Source: Patiria miniata
Taxonomy: Eukaryota > Echinodermata > Asteroidea > Valvatida > Asterinidae
Length of the DNA stretch: 64,000 bases
Direction of reading: 5' to 3'
Assembly: GCF_015706575.1 (NCBI RefSeq)
Contig: NW_024037063.1
Coordinates: 19,778,927-19,842,926, forward strand
Every line of letters begins with the position of its first letter. Position 1 is the stretch's first letter. Under the pieces are notes generated by a model, which saw only the letters and a program-made list of their open reading frames with translations, was not told the DNA's origin and did not search any database. The position numbers were made by a program, and so were the translations under genes. Positions 23,601 through 35,699 of this stretch are shown piece by piece.

Positions 23601-26600
23601 TTGGTACAAGTACAAATCGATTAGATTGTGGAAGTGATCCGAATCTGGGTCTGGATGCAGGATTTTTTTAAAAGGACTATTCACCATTTATTCACCAAAT
23701 TTTTCTTGAGATTTACATTTGAAAGTATATTTGATAAACTAAAAATAAATACATGTATTTCTCAACAATCCATGGAAGTTTCCTAAGAATTACCATAAAT
23801 AAAACGGCAATAAAATGAACTGTTTTGAACGATCAAGTACATGGCATTTTATTTATTTTACTCTCCGAAAGACGTTGTTTTAATTGTGAGTGATTGGTGA
23901 AAAACGTTCCCATTCGCTAAAACCATTTGATGCAGAAGAGGGCAATTTTTTTTTTTAAGAAAGTTGATTTGTTAATACTGATCTTGGTTTCTTGCTTCAT
24001 TGAAAAGCTAATAGCTTCGGTAATATAACTAAATATATTTTTCGTTTAAAGCCCCAGATGGCTGTTTCATTTTTTTTCCATCAAAGTACTCACCAATCGA
24101 CCAGCTTCATTGTTGTGTAAATTCATCAGCTGTCTTTCGGTTGACATGCGACCTTTGCGCTCCCTGGCATCCACGAAAGTCTTTGAAAACATCATCCCTG
24201 TGGGAAACAGTCGTCGGTCACAAGATCATAACAAACAATTATACAATATACAAGCTTATAATTTTAAGTCACGTAATGATTTATCTATAATTGATATGAA
24301 GTTAGTTTGCCAATCAAGCAGCCTTTTTCTAGTGAGGCCGATTCAAAGAAAAAGTCGACGATGATCATTTAGTCAAAAGAGGGCGCTCTAGTAATTAACT
24401 CGTTTTGGCGGCAAAACAAACTTTGTCACCTTACCATAATCGACATTGTCGGAGCAGCCCGACCACGTGAAGCCTTCGTCGCTGGTACCCGTCACCGTCC
24501 GGTCGCAGCCGCATTTTTGTAGGTAACCACTGCTGCATGACCTCGTGACCTCGTAGCCCACCCCGGCGGCCGAGATGGAATGGACGAATGCAGCCTCTCT
24601 CGTTCCTGAAAGAGAAAAGGGAAGATCAAATTGCGTAACAACGCCCTCAGTGGTCAAATGCAAACGATTGATGACATTGGAGGACACCATTACTGGGGTG
24701 CGGCAGGACACCATTGCTTGGTGCGTCCCCAGGGGCCGTTTCGTGTACGCGCAGACGCTACGCGTTTGTGACTCCTATGAAATCGGACTCTTTCGAAATC
24801 TGGACTCCTATGAAATCTGCAATCACTTACACTATCATTAGTTAAACCCTCTCAAGTGACTGGGCACTCACCTATTTTCCACACCTATGGCATGTGCATT
24901 GTGCAGTACAGTCGAACACCTTTAGGCCTTAGGTTCTTGGGGCTTTACAAATTTCTTTGTTATAACAGGTACCTTGTATTATCAGTAATGGAAAACAATA
25001 AAACAATGGCTTGTGACCTAACATTTTCTTTGTTATAAGCAGGATGTTGTATTATACAGTGCTCAGTTCGACTTTACCAACGAGTCCGTGTTACATCCAA
25101 AGTTCACGCTACACCGGCCATAGCATGAACACAGCCTTTTATTCCCCGGCCTTTGAAACACGACTGTAATATTGGTAGTTCAGTGTAGGATAATGAGTAC
25201 ATTTTATTCCTATCAGTTGTCTTTCAAATGATATAGACCGTCCTGTATTTCTCTTTGTAATAACCCAGTTTACATGGCCCTTCTGTTTCTGAACAGAATA
25301 CCTCTTTTAATACAGTCTCTTCTGATACCTCTTTTCACACTGACCCAAGATCTCCCCGAGATCTCGCGTGATTTGGTTTTCCTACGGCCCATTCAGCTCA
25401 CTTCTCTGGTTATTGCACGTTACCGTTTGCCTAATTGGAGCAATGAAATACGACCCCAGACTGCCACCAGACACGTCTTAATGCTCACCCAACGTAAATA
25501 CCGCCAGCCTATGCTCGGTGATATTAAACATGCACGCGTCTAGGATCCGACGCAGTTTAGAAGAATTCTGGAGCACCTCAATATCCCTCTGTATATACTG
25601 TACATCCGATTCAATGACCTATCTCAATCGTTTTGTTTGCCAGACTCAGTTCAAGTCTGATACTGTGTTATTTCCCATGTGAATTGGGGGATGTCAATCA
25701 TAGAAGTTTTTCAAATTATCCGAGGTCCTGCCTCATTTGCATATTGTGTTACAGCTCATTTGCATAATTTCCCAATGGGCTATATCTCTGTTATTTAAAT
25801 GAAAGCCCAACATTGCAGGCATCGACTCGTTTCATCAAATCTATAGGAGGTAGTTAAAAATCGCTGACGGCTTGCGTTAAGATTTGCAGAAGCTTTTTTC
25901 CCAGAGAGAAAATATCGCTTAAAGGAAATGTACAACATTTGCTATTGCTGCAATTTTCAGAAATAAATGGATTTGGAGGATAAGTATGTTATAGAAAATA
26001 TTGTTAAACTGACTTGTTTCACGTTTTGGGCTTGTAGATGCTGGAAAACCAAGAAAACCTATCATGTTCTTGTAGTCTGGCTCCCATACCCCACTTAAGA
26101 TGTAACGGAGCAATTAATGCACTTTGGGGAATTGTAAGCTCGGAGAATCAGTCTAGCTGGCTTGTACCCCTTCACAGGTGTGTAATCAATTGCAAAGAAA
26201 AGTCAGAATAACTAAATATGAACAATTAGGAACAGTTTTTTTTTAAGCCAGTTTTTTCCTGGAAAAGTACATTTTTTCTTGAAAATGTCAGCACACACCA
26301 GGAGCCCTGATTTTAAAGGATGATTTAGACTGTCAGTCCCTAACAATTCAGTAAGGTATTTCGTGATAATTTGATCATTTAGTTTTGTGATGTTTGCAAA
26401 TGTTGTATCTTCCCTTTAACTTGGACAACTGTTTGCCAGTATCTTGCAAGTGATTGTCAAAATATCTACCGCCTAAAACTTTGGGCATGTTGAGGGGAAA
26501 AAATCTTACCACATTTTGGTAAATCTTGCACGAATTTACCAACTAAGCATTGCTGTGGTTTCATACCTACATGTATTGTCGAGTAGAATAACAGAGTGCC

Positions 26601-29600
26601 CAGCATGTTCTCACCTATTGTTTTACAGTCATTATACCTTAACTGTTGCATTTTCCCGATGACGTTAACTAATAACAAAACAGAAAGAAATCTGAAAAGA
26701 ATCGCAGTTAACACTAACAGGGACACGCACGTTGGATGTGGCTGGTAACCCAGAAGCTAATTCAACTGCATTATTGTCTTTGAGAAAATCTCGAACGGTT
26801 CTAAAAATCATCATGTTGCATTTTACACAAGATTGATTTCCTTCGTGATTTAAACCTACTCCAAAACAGGTAAACAAACTCGACCTATAATGTAACACGG
26901 GTCTCCCAAATTGCCCGGGTCGTCACTTAAGCTTCCAAGATGGCCGCCGTGGCCATGGCGACGGCGCATCAATCGTTCGGAGCGTGAAGTGGCGCGGTCG
27001 CGAGTCCACCGCGGTTTGTTTTGTTGCGACGCCCTCTAGCATCAACAAATAAACAGGCAGAGACAAGTTGGCGAGGAGAGACGGTCTCTGTAATGGCCCC
27101 ATAAACATGTCAAGCGTTGTATTGTTTAACACGGTGAACTCTGGAGACCACACTCAGTGTGCACGTCCAAAAATGCGCCCTCTTGTAAATCACTTCAAAT
27201 TGTCCTGGGTGCGACAGTGCAATAAGATTCCCATAGACACTAGTGCTAAATGCCCATACTTCAAAATTCTTTTAAAAATACTCAGAACTCTCACAGGTAT
27301 ATTAGCTGCACAGTAAAATGATGATCAACATGTCATCTTTCATTTTCTTTTCATTTCTGGTGGGTTGGCCATTGACTTTTCGAGGAATTCGCACTCAAAG
27401 AAGATGATGACCCCTATTTTCCCCAAAGCGAAAAAGTAGCCATCTTGAAAAACGATCCCTCCACAACATGGCACAAATAGTGCCATTTTCGAGAACAACT
27501 GCATCCAAAGTGCTCAGAATTGGAAGCCCCGAGTCCGGGCCAGAGGTTCATTACCATATATCTCTTCAATTCCCCAATTTTATGGCTCTCCGAACTCTTT
27601 AATATAGAATATTTTGAGGGTATAACTTTTATTCATGAGCTCGGCGGATGGGTTTAAGCCTATTTACCGGTGTGCACCCTTCTGGATACAGTCCAATTAA
27701 AAAAAAAAATTCTACGTAATGACCTCACACTTTTACCTGTAAGATTTCTTTCCAATGCTATGTTACATCCTACGCTAGAGGTTTGAATCTGATGCTCAGT
27801 CGTCTCAGTACTAAAAGTAGTCTATGGATTATGGAATGACATGCGAGCAGATTCGGCGATTACTTATGCAAAACAAGACTGCGCCTTGACCTCGAGATTC
27901 TGACCATTCAGCGGGCGCCTTGTATCGGGAGGTTTCATAAACGTATCAGCCAAATTAACCAATCGGCAGCTTAGTCCACATTTCAGATCGAAATGACGTC
28001 ATAATTTCTAAGGTCGACTCCGATTGGCTGGCACGCCGGGTGGCATAAACTTTGCATTGCTCAGATAATTATATCAGACGTTGGTTACGGACAGGGCTCC
28101 GATGAACAACCGTTGCGGTGATACTCAGACTATACTAAATTGTCCTTATTGGGAAAACTCAGGCAAACGGTCCTTATTTAAAAAGAAAAAGGGAAAAAGG
28201 GTATTAAATAACAAACTAAAGAGCAAAAAAATATTGCAAAATCTAAGCATATTGTTGGGGAACTTTAAAAAAAAGTTAGTGTAGAAATTGTTTTTGTCTG
28301 AAATAACTTATTTTTTTAAGCACATAATCTGACCTTGGAATATCCGCCATAAATCATTGGACTGCAGTAAGGACATTTAGCAATGAACCGACGACTTGAT
28401 AATTGTATTTCAAAAATCAAATTAATCAAACGACTTTTTTTGGATTGAAGTTTTTAAAATCGCCCAATACTCCGTATAGCTTTTGCGCAACATCTTCCTG
28501 TGCCTACGTGTATACATCAGGCCTTTTATATCAACTGAATTCTTCTTGTGTTAGGACAAAATGTTATGTCGATCGCGTGAAAATTGAAATAAGTTTAGAT
28601 GTTCGAGTATTAACTTGAATTGAAGCTCAACGGGGAAGCGTTGTTTACAAGTTTGTCCAACGCGAAATGGTTTATATTTTTCCCCGATGCGACCAAAATG
28701 TGGCTTTGTAATTTTCGTCAATTTCTCAGCCCACACGCAAGAGCCAAATGACAGGGCGGGACGCTGATTGGCCCTGCTTAACCTCTGACCCGCGTCAGCG
28801 TTGGGCGACAGCCAACCAGGAGACGGTATTCTTCCCCTCGGGCGACAGCGCATGCGCCTTGGGGTCCTTAACGACAGCTTGCTTGTCATCGTGACCCGGG
28901 GTCAAGGCATCCAACCGAGTTTTCTTTCTTATTTCTTCCTCTTCTTTGAAAAAAACTTGACTCTGTTTTTTTCGGCGGGAAATCACAGAGGGACCCAACG
29001 TGAAACTGTGGCAAGAAGTACTGAGCAATTACAGGTCATTATGGATGAATTTAGCTGACTGGCAGCCGATGGCGAGCTGAATCGCTCAACCGACGGGGAG
29101 TCTGATTGGCCGTGACTGGTTATTTTTCGGGTTGAACTCGCCCGGTCGATGCGGCGATTTCGCAAACAGCCGCAAGGGCCGAAGTGCGCTGGGGAACGGT
29201 GGATACAGCCGTACGTGACACGCTGTCTCGTACCGTTGACGAGAAACACAAACTCCCTTGTCATTTTCATTTCCTTGAATCTTAACGGGATGACGAAACT
29301 TTCACTTATTTTTCTTCAAAATAGTCTGAGAGAGTTTAATATTGTCTCCAAAGTCGCGGTTTTGCGGGTGATTGTTCTGTGAGCCAACATCGGTTATTGT
29401 TCATTAAAATTAGGTACATATATCTTACAACATATCAAAATACACTGACTAGTGTCTCTATAGTAATTTAGAACTGAAAATAGGCCGATCGTTTGTACTT
29501 TTCACTAGATTTCCATTCAGTGCAGATTGTCCGGTCAATTAAGTTCTGATTAGAATGGAAGTAAGTTAACCTGATTAAGAGTTCGACAAGACTGACCCTA

Positions 29601-32600
29601 AATGCCCACTCTTGTTGTGGGTTGTGCATGTAGTTTAACCCTAAAAGGGGCCGATTTATTTTGACCATCTCACAGCACGGGGGGGGCCTTCAGATCTCGG
29701 CCATTAAGTGACGAAAAATGATGAAACTCGGTGCATGCATAGAACAACTTAATTTGAACATACCCAAGAAATTTCATGACTATAGATTAAAGGGTTTTGG
29801 AATTATCGGCTAATTAATCATTCATATGCACCAATGGTAATTCTGCCTTGTGTACACTACAATAATTATGGGGAAATTAAGTTTTCACGGCGCGCAGCGC
29901 CGAAAACAATTTCGCTGCGCGGTAACCCAAGGTCGGAATTTTGTGTTTTTGGTATCAAAAGATGCGCAAGACTCAAGGCTAAAAAGTCAGGAAAGCTCGG
30001 GTCGGGAAAAAAAATTGCAATGGTATCGTGGAAAAAGTTGAGGAGGGGGGGGGGGTTGGATTTCGCCCCCGGCCCTTTTAAGGTTAAGCATCACATTCGT
30101 TTAGTTTCATATTGTGAAACTTAAGTGCATTTCCAACGGTCTGCATTTCCAACGGAGATCGGAACAGAATTGCGTGTGTTTCGGGGGCTCGGTATTCAAA
30201 AGCACTGTGCATTTTTAAAGATGTTAGAAAACTTACGACTTATTCTAGATGTTTTGCCAACATGACAACGTTATAGTTTGCACAGAACGTCATAATTCGT
30301 GGTCGTTACAACGAAATGTGTTTATACGTCGGTGAAGGGCAAACACCCAATATTGATTTACATCACAGTTTAATTGCGGTGCCCGCTGCTACATGTAAAT
30401 CCGATTCGAACCAGCCAACCGATCCCGCAAGCTCGGTGGTCGAGTTGTAAGACGTCTGCACTAGAAAGCAAGAGGTCTTGGGTTCGAGTCCCACCCAAGT
30501 GATTTTTTTCCAACTTTCACTCGGGGGGGGGGGGGGGTAACACACTGAGTATACAGTATTTATACGTCGGTGAAGGGCAAAAACCTAATATTGAAACAAA
30601 CAAATGATGTTTCTGTTAAAAAAACGGGCGTCTGGTCTGAGTGTTTCCAAGTTTCATCATAGCGGCGCAAACAGCTAAAATTGACAGCACACACGGCACA
30701 AACATGCACCGGTCGCCGCTGCGCTGCCGTATCACAAGAAAAAGACCTCCTGCTAAGTTACATGCCAGCGAAGTTGATTTCAGCAACTGTATCGAGTTCG
30801 ATCAGATCACCCACGGAGAGATATTCTCGAGATGAAAGGAAGAAAATGGACGCGGACCCTCGCGTGTTAGCTTCCAACTGCGAGAGAATATACTTTTTTC
30901 CGGAGTAACCCCATCCAGCGAGCCACTTGGCCGTGTGCTACGGTGAGAAACGACAAGCGCGCCGCCCGAACCCGGCGTTAAATTGCGGCACAAAAGGCGA
31001 AGTAATCGGTCGCCTGCCGCGCAAGAACTTTTGCAAAACATCTCACCTAGCGCGTAATAATGGGTAGCTCTCTGGGATTGTGATGTTGCCGGAGACAGGC
31101 ATGACTGATGGAGAGTGAAACGGCGTTGGGAAGTTTATTGGCGAGGAAATTATCCTTTTACCCAAGAGGAAAAGAAATGTTAGCAAAATGTCAACTTCGG
31201 TTAAAACACCGATATCTCAATTTTGACTTTAATGGGGGGAAAAACGAATGTAACAAGCACGGAGGCACGCACGGCTACATTTATATATAACATTTGCTCG
31301 GCATAGCACTTTGTTTTGGCAGTTTCAACCAAATCATTATCGATAGCCTAAAAAGGAAAAAAAGTAACACCATCAACATGTTGAAGCCGGCCGTTATAAA
31401 AAAAAAATGTATTTTGTATGAACGCGCGACAGTAGATTGACGTTATTGTGCACTGTTCGTGCCACCGATTATATGCAACATAATGTGCCTTTAAGAGCAA
31501 AAGCCCATTTTGTAGGAAAAGAAAAAGAACACTTAATTAAAAACTCAGTGAAATTATGAATCCTGCTCCAAATTCCAAATCTTTCAGTATCGGCGTGAAC
31601 CGGTAATCCAATCTACGCGCCTAGTTGGCCTGCATATTTTTTTATCATGAAAATAAAAATGATGTTCTGGGGGAGATCAGCAAAATGAAGGGTAAATAAT
31701 CGCTCCTTCTGTCATACTTTTTTCAAGTCGGATCCACTTGCGGAAGAAAAAAAATTATATTCCTGAAAAAAATCTATTATCTCCAACGGGATATATGAAT
31801 GACTTCTTTGTCAAAATGAGACAAACTATAATTGAAACCTGTTTTAGATAATTAAAGTTCTTTTGATACTGCGTTCGTCCAGCTAATTTCGCATGCAAAG
31901 TTAACTCTCGATAACTGAATTTATGGAAACACTTAACGAGCACAAAGAGCTTGTGTTCCCCCAAAAATATCTTCGAAGGCTCAACAATAACGAGTTATTA
32001 ACTTTAATTCCCAAATATGTGTTTGCCCTGAACGGAAACAGGGCGGAGAAGGGAAAAATTAAGCCGGAGCACCCACAGGAACGTCAAGGAGAAAGTACGA
32101 GAAGTGTTGATGGAGCGGTGATGTCAGGGGACCCCTCGCCGGTATGACACGGGGGAGAGCGTTCATCAGCGCCCGCTGATTTCTCAAACCCCGGGGTTTT
32201 GGCAGAATGTATTATCTGCGTATATCTCTCAGCGGACCGGGCCGCGCGTCCGATACGCCCGCTGATTGAAGCCACTTTCGGCGGCAAGGTTACGGCGGCG
32301 GACCGACCGCAGAAAGCTACCGGGGGATGGAGTGGTTGTCAACGGACAGATTGATGGGGATCTCTATTGATTTTGACAGGAAGGAATGACAGTCATTTTC
32401 TTCAAGACCATCTACATGTACATGTATGCAATCGGCCATGGACCGATGATCACTTTTCTTAAAACTTCCACAAGTTAGTCTATATGCAACAATATCTTCA
32501 CTTGGTTGTGCACGGGGTTTGTGGTTTATTTACAAACCTTAAATATAAGTAGGGATCTGAAAGTGAAACAACTAGAGATGTAGATTCGACGTTTCAGTCA

Positions 32601-34734
32601 ATTCTCACTGATTGTCATCCGAAGAAATCGTTGTGAGGCCAAACTCTATGTTTAGGCTGTATTAGCCTATACTTTTTTATTCAGCTGTACATTAAAAAAA
32701 AAAAAAAATTTTTTTGAAAAATCAATTGGACCCATGTTGGTTTTCATCATGTCATTATACTAACTTCAGTGTACCTCTCTATGATGTTCATATGTATAAG
32801 TGTTTTAGTCTTTTAGAATTGGGTCGTTGGCATGAATTTCGTTTTACTTAGGTACATTGAGGGAAGCATTAATAACTGTATCTCTGCTACCTCACGCTGA
32901 AAAAAAAATGTCAGGTTGTGCACCCTAAAATCCTACAATGCCTAGGCCTATACTTTGGCACTTTGAAAACTTTAAAAACCTACATTTTGATTTTCAAAAC
33001 TTCTTTAAAAAATGATGAAGAGGGGCACAGTGAGGCCTGTGTACTTCTTTTCCTTTGATAAGGACAATGTACCTACGTGGAACTGTGCATATAACCAGAT
33101 CAATCAATAATGTGATATTGTTTTTCCCTCTTGAGACTACCATAAATCTCTCAACGAATGACAAGATAATTATTTTCAAATCAACGCCGCTCATCGCCTC
33201 ATTATCTAAATTCGTTGCTTGATTGCTCCTTCAAAATATATTTTAATTTCTACGCTCGGTCCGGCCAGGTTCAAGGGCAGACGTGAAAGTAATTACAGAT
33301 CGACCGCCCGGAAATGCCAAATAAAAGCCCACAGCTAGAATGTTCACTTACAGACTCCAACCGCATTTCTAGGTATCGCTTTTCAATTTCTGCATCTGTT
33401 TCGACACTCGAGTATACAGTGGCCTGCCTAAAGTCATATAATGGTGGAACATGGGTGGTCTGAAGTGCTCAGGTTTTTTACGGTCCAAGTGGGACTTTTT
33501 GACAGCTTCCACAAATTCTTCAAGTTGAAGTTTCCGTCACACGTTCCCTCCCAGCGACTGATACTGTTCCAAGTTAGCTGCATTGTGCACAAAGTACCAT
33601 AGGAAAGAGTATTACCTAATCAAAATGGCATTCACCATAGTCTATGGCAACTGGACAGAAATTTGAAGTAAATAAAAAAGGTTGACTAGTGGCTTCAAAT
33701 TGAACTTCTTACATATCCTATAATTATACTTCAATTATATTTCTTATACAGTTATCCTCCCCAGTCAGTCATGTGTTTTTGGGCTGGGAACCTTGGCAAA
33801 AACCTCGCTAATTCCTTGTACATTCTTATATGCTGCCTAATGTATTGTACACACAAGCAGGCTTATAAAATGGCGGCCGGACTATACTTTCTGAACCAGC
33901 AAAATCTTCCAAAACCTCCTGGTGGGTTTTGAAGAGCCTGGAAGAGTTACTGTCAGTGGCTCTTATACATCTATGAAAGGCTATGGGCTCCGTGTGCCAA
34001 CAGAGAGAACGCGTTTTTACCTATTTTGAGAGCTCCGTAGCATCAGCTATGGCGTCCGAGACTAATTCCCGCCTCCAATAACTTTGGATACTTTAGAAAT
34101 GCGCAGTGGATGGATCGGGAACCAGTCTAGGTCACCCCAACTCTCCTTTTCTGGCCGTTGGTGGGGTACTTGTGCACGGAGCCTATACCAGAGTTTGACT
34201 GTCGAAGTCAAGGTTGGGGAACTCGACTACACGATCTGTCCTCTCTGGCTGACCACAGCCAAAGCAAATGACACATTCCATGTTTTGATGTCGTATCCCC
34301 TAGAGTTCGTCTACAGGAGCACAATCTCTGTTTCAGAACCAGAACCATCGTGGAACGGTAGGCCTATCTGCAAACACTTCAAACAAATCACTCGTTTCCT
34401 CGCTCGTATGTGCATGCGCGCGCCTGCGCACTTCAACATAGCGCAACCTCAGCACAGGAACAAGAACTAGTGTGGACTTATACCCAGAGTGCAGATGCTC
34501 GCGCGTGCGTGCTTTCTTATCAGACAAGCTCAACACGGGAGCTGTCAATATCGACAGGTACTGACAAAGAAAAAAATTACAAACCACCTGGGCTGTCAAA
34601 TACTTACCGTTGTCAAGAACATGCCCGAAGATAGGAAATGAGTCGACGGTGGTGCAGTTCCAGCGCCGGTTACCGAACTGCTCCTGGCACTCTACGATAG
34701 CTCGGTACGCTCCAGTACTAACACTATCCATAAC
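20319..34734 (-). CDS. Wnt4: Wnt4 secreted signalling glycoprotein, five exons, 5' end missing
   Basis: Joined exons: 34734-34608, 24605-24435, 24197-24094, 21421-21245, 20609-20319. All four internal junctions have GT/AG and fit in phase, giving 289 residues and a TGA stop at 20321-20319. The product is a secreted, lipid-modified Wnt ligand that binds Frizzled and LRP5/6 receptors. Visible family marks, in order: [41 protein letters not shown], the [10 protein letters not shown] loop whose serine is the palmitoleoylation site in Wnts, CNKTS, and the C-terminal cysteine knot ([26 protein letters not shown]). GTREAAF, CSDN and PSPDFCEED point to the Wnt4 subfamily over other Wnts; I made this assignment from recalled family patterns, not a search. 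About 60 N-terminal residues, including the signal peptide, are absent, so at least one upstream exon is unmapped. No frameshift or stop interrupts the visible part. Confidence 0.95.
20697..20870. repeat. degenerate minisatellite, CAAATCGCAGGTCAA
   Basis: About ten units of 10-20 bases (AAGTCGCAAGTCAAAATCGC, AGGTCAAATTGTAGGTCAAA, AATTCGTTAGTCAAATCACA). Related in style to the CACAAGTCAAT arrays at 36.5-37.9 kb. It lies in the last Wnt4 intron, about 90 bases before the acceptor of the last exon. Confidence 0.8.
21108..21210 (-). mobile_element. SINE family C fragment beside a Wnt4 exon
   Basis: GACCCACGGAATCAGGCTGGG and GATGGGAATCAACCCCAGCTC correspond, inverted, to the head of family C with a degenerate B box. 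It ends about 35 bases from the donor site of the Wnt4 exon at 21245. Confidence 0.6.
21245..21421 (-). CDS. Wnt4: Wnt4 exon with the lipid-modified serine loop
   Basis: 177 bases, phase 0 at both ends. The acceptor is CTCCCACCAG; the donor is CAGCTG/GTAAGT. It encodes [19 protein letters not shown], then [16 protein letters not shown] and [10 protein letters not shown]. The serine of CHGVSGSC is the residue acylated by Porcupine in characterised Wnts. A SINE fragment lies about 35 bases beyond its donor and another full SINE starts about 150 bases before its acceptor, so repeats press on this exon from both sides. Confidence 0.95.
21570..21862 (+). mobile_element. SINE family D, full copy
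   Basis: A tRNA-like head (GCTGTGGTCCAATGGTTTACC, A box) with a degraded B box TTGTTCAAGCCCTG, then GGGCAAGACACTTTACTACA, CTCTCCACCCAGGAGTATAAAT, GCACTTTGAGACCTTTGG, TATAAAGCGCTAATAAGC and a TATTATTATG end. This body and tail are typical of deuterostome and other marine invertebrate SINEs. Confidence 0.85.
23462..23665. repeat. interspersed repeat beginning CCTCCGCCAA
   Basis: CCTCCGCCAACTTGAGGTTATG, TTTTCATCGGCTTGGGTCTG, a GTTTGTTTGTTGGTTGG tract, CAACAGGATAACTCAAAAAG, GTACAAGTACAAATCGATTAG and GATCCGAATCTGGGTCTGGAT match a repeat I know as widespread in marine animal genomes. Only one copy lies in the window. Confidence 0.6.
24094..24197 (-). CDS. Wnt4: Wnt4 exon (FVDARER to NNEAGRL)
   Basis: 104 bases, phase 1 in and phase 0 out. 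The acceptor is TTTCCCACAG; the donor is CGATTG/GTGAGT. It encodes [15 protein letters not shown], then [18 protein letters not shown], the conserved Wnt helix before the serine loop. It is too short to stand out as an open frame and was found by extending from neighbouring exons; phase and protein both continue exactly. Confidence 0.93.
24435..24605 (-). CDS. Wnt4: Wnt4 exon (GTREAAF to CSDNVDYG)
   Basis: 171 bases, phase 1 in and phase 1 out. The acceptor is TCTCTTTCAG; the donor is TATG/GTAAGG. The glycine of GTREAAF is split across the intron. It encodes [15 protein letters not shown], the [13 protein letters not shown] cysteine cluster and [13 protein letters not shown], a strong Wnt4 signature. 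A 237-base intron separates it from the next exon, the shortest in the gene. Confidence 0.95.
25919..26419. mobile_element. TTAA-flanked element family B, copy
   Basis: About 500 bases between TTAA sites, tips TTAAAGGAAATGTACAACATTTG and the matching CAAATGTTGTATCTTCCCTTTAA (inverted). Contains AATTTTCAGAAATAAATGGATTTG and TGTAGTCTGGCTCCC, shared with the other family members. Non-coding. Tips and TTAA suggest mobilisation by a piggyBac- or Kolobok-type transposase. It lies in the long Wnt4 intron. Confidence 0.85.
26420..30428. other. part of the 10-kb Wnt4 intron, nothing recognised
   Basis: No exon with protein-like composition and no repeat array. GC-rich, CpG-containing patches at 26920-27060 and 28730-29240 could be regulatory, but nothing specific supports that. 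Confidence 0.45.
30429..30503 (+). mobile_element. tRNA-like SINE head
   Basis: CTCGGTGGTCGAGTTGTAAG (A box) and GGTCTTGGGTTCGAGTCCC (B box), followed by T- and G-rich tails. A SINE remnant is more likely than a working tRNA, because acceptor-stem pairing is not evident. Confidence 0.55.
30504..34607. other. part of the 10-kb Wnt4 intron, nothing recognised
   Basis: A GC-richer patch at 32030-32330 and another at 30680-31040 stand out from the A/T-rich background, with no coding or repeat signature. Possible conserved non-coding DNA. Confidence 0.4.
34608..34734 (-). CDS. Wnt4: Wnt4 exon (VMDSV to FGHVLDN), first one visible
   Basis: 127 bases, phase 0 in and phase 1 out. The acceptor is a pyrimidine-rich tract ending TTGCAG before GTTATGGAT; the donor is AACG/GTAAGT. 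It encodes [10 protein letters not shown], then [15 protein letters not shown] and [10 protein letters not shown], matching the Wnt stretch that holds the conserved RRWNC motif. NCT is a possible N-glycosylation site. A 10-kb intron separates it from the next exon. The exon that must precede it was not recognised. Confidence 0.93.
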
Positions 34735-35382
34735 CTGCAAGCAAAAGAAAGATCATGAAAACAGGCAGATCAACCAGAGGCTAAAATTTTCAGCGGAGAC
34801 ATCCTCGAGAAAAATAGGGCTTTCTTGGTATTGTGGGCGTTAGCACGGTCATGTGGTAATAGACCTTTATCATGCTGCCACCATTTCAGTCATGTTCCAT
34901 GTATCCAAATAAACCAATCAAAGTACTGAATGATAAGGGTTTTGTATTTGTGCAAAAGGAACCAGACTATTTTTTTCTTCCAACCTCGCTTTGGCTACGT
35001 TGATTTGAATAGGAACAAAACAAGATGGCCAACATGATAATGGTCTATTAAATGACATATGGCCCTGTGCACGGTTGAATGAAAACGAGGCTAAAATGGC
35101 AAACATAGGGTAATTGAATGGATTATTACGTAATAGCTTAGCAGCACGTAGAGCCTCGATTTCAATTATGGCGAAGCTACATTCGGCAGCCATATTTGAG
35201 ACGTTTTATTTTACTTCTGTGGCAATGAATGCATAAGGAATACACATAGAACAAAATCACATCCCTCCAAGATGTTGTCAATGCAAAGGGCCTATTATAT
35301 AGACATGACAACGTCCAGACAAATTTGTAGTGTTCACACATTTTAGTGTTACATTAACTCTGGTCATGACACCAAAATAAGG

Positions 35383-35699
35383 CAAGGGCGGATCCAGGGG
35401 GGGCAAAGGGGGCCATGCCCCCCCCCCCCCCCAAAAAAAAACCCAATTTTTTTTTTTTTAATGTGACATCGCAATAAAGGCAGGCAACGAGTACACCACC
35501 ATCTTTTCCTCAAAAAAAATTGGTTGAAGTGGTCAGAAATTGCCTCAGATCGCACCACAGAGCATCTAGAATCCAAACATTTTTCGGGGCCCTTAAGCGG
35601 GCCCCGAATCCCACGCCGTAATTTTTTAGACCCACTTTTTTGGGGGACCAAAATATTTTTTGGCCCCCCCAAAAAAATTGTGTTCTGGATCCGCCCTTG
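35383..35699. mobile_element. hAT-like nonautonomous element, copy 2 (inverted)
   Basis: 317 bases with tips CAAGGGCGGATCCAGG and CTGGATCCGCCCTTG. Flanks AAATAAGG (left) and AAATGAGG (right) differ at one base in eight, consistent with an aged 8-bp hAT-type target duplication. It lies about 650 bases upstream of the first visible Wnt4 exon. Confidence 0.8.

Noticed and set aside
30429..30503. functional tRNA gene
   Set aside because: A and B boxes are present, but the cloverleaf arms do not pair well and the tail is SINE-like.
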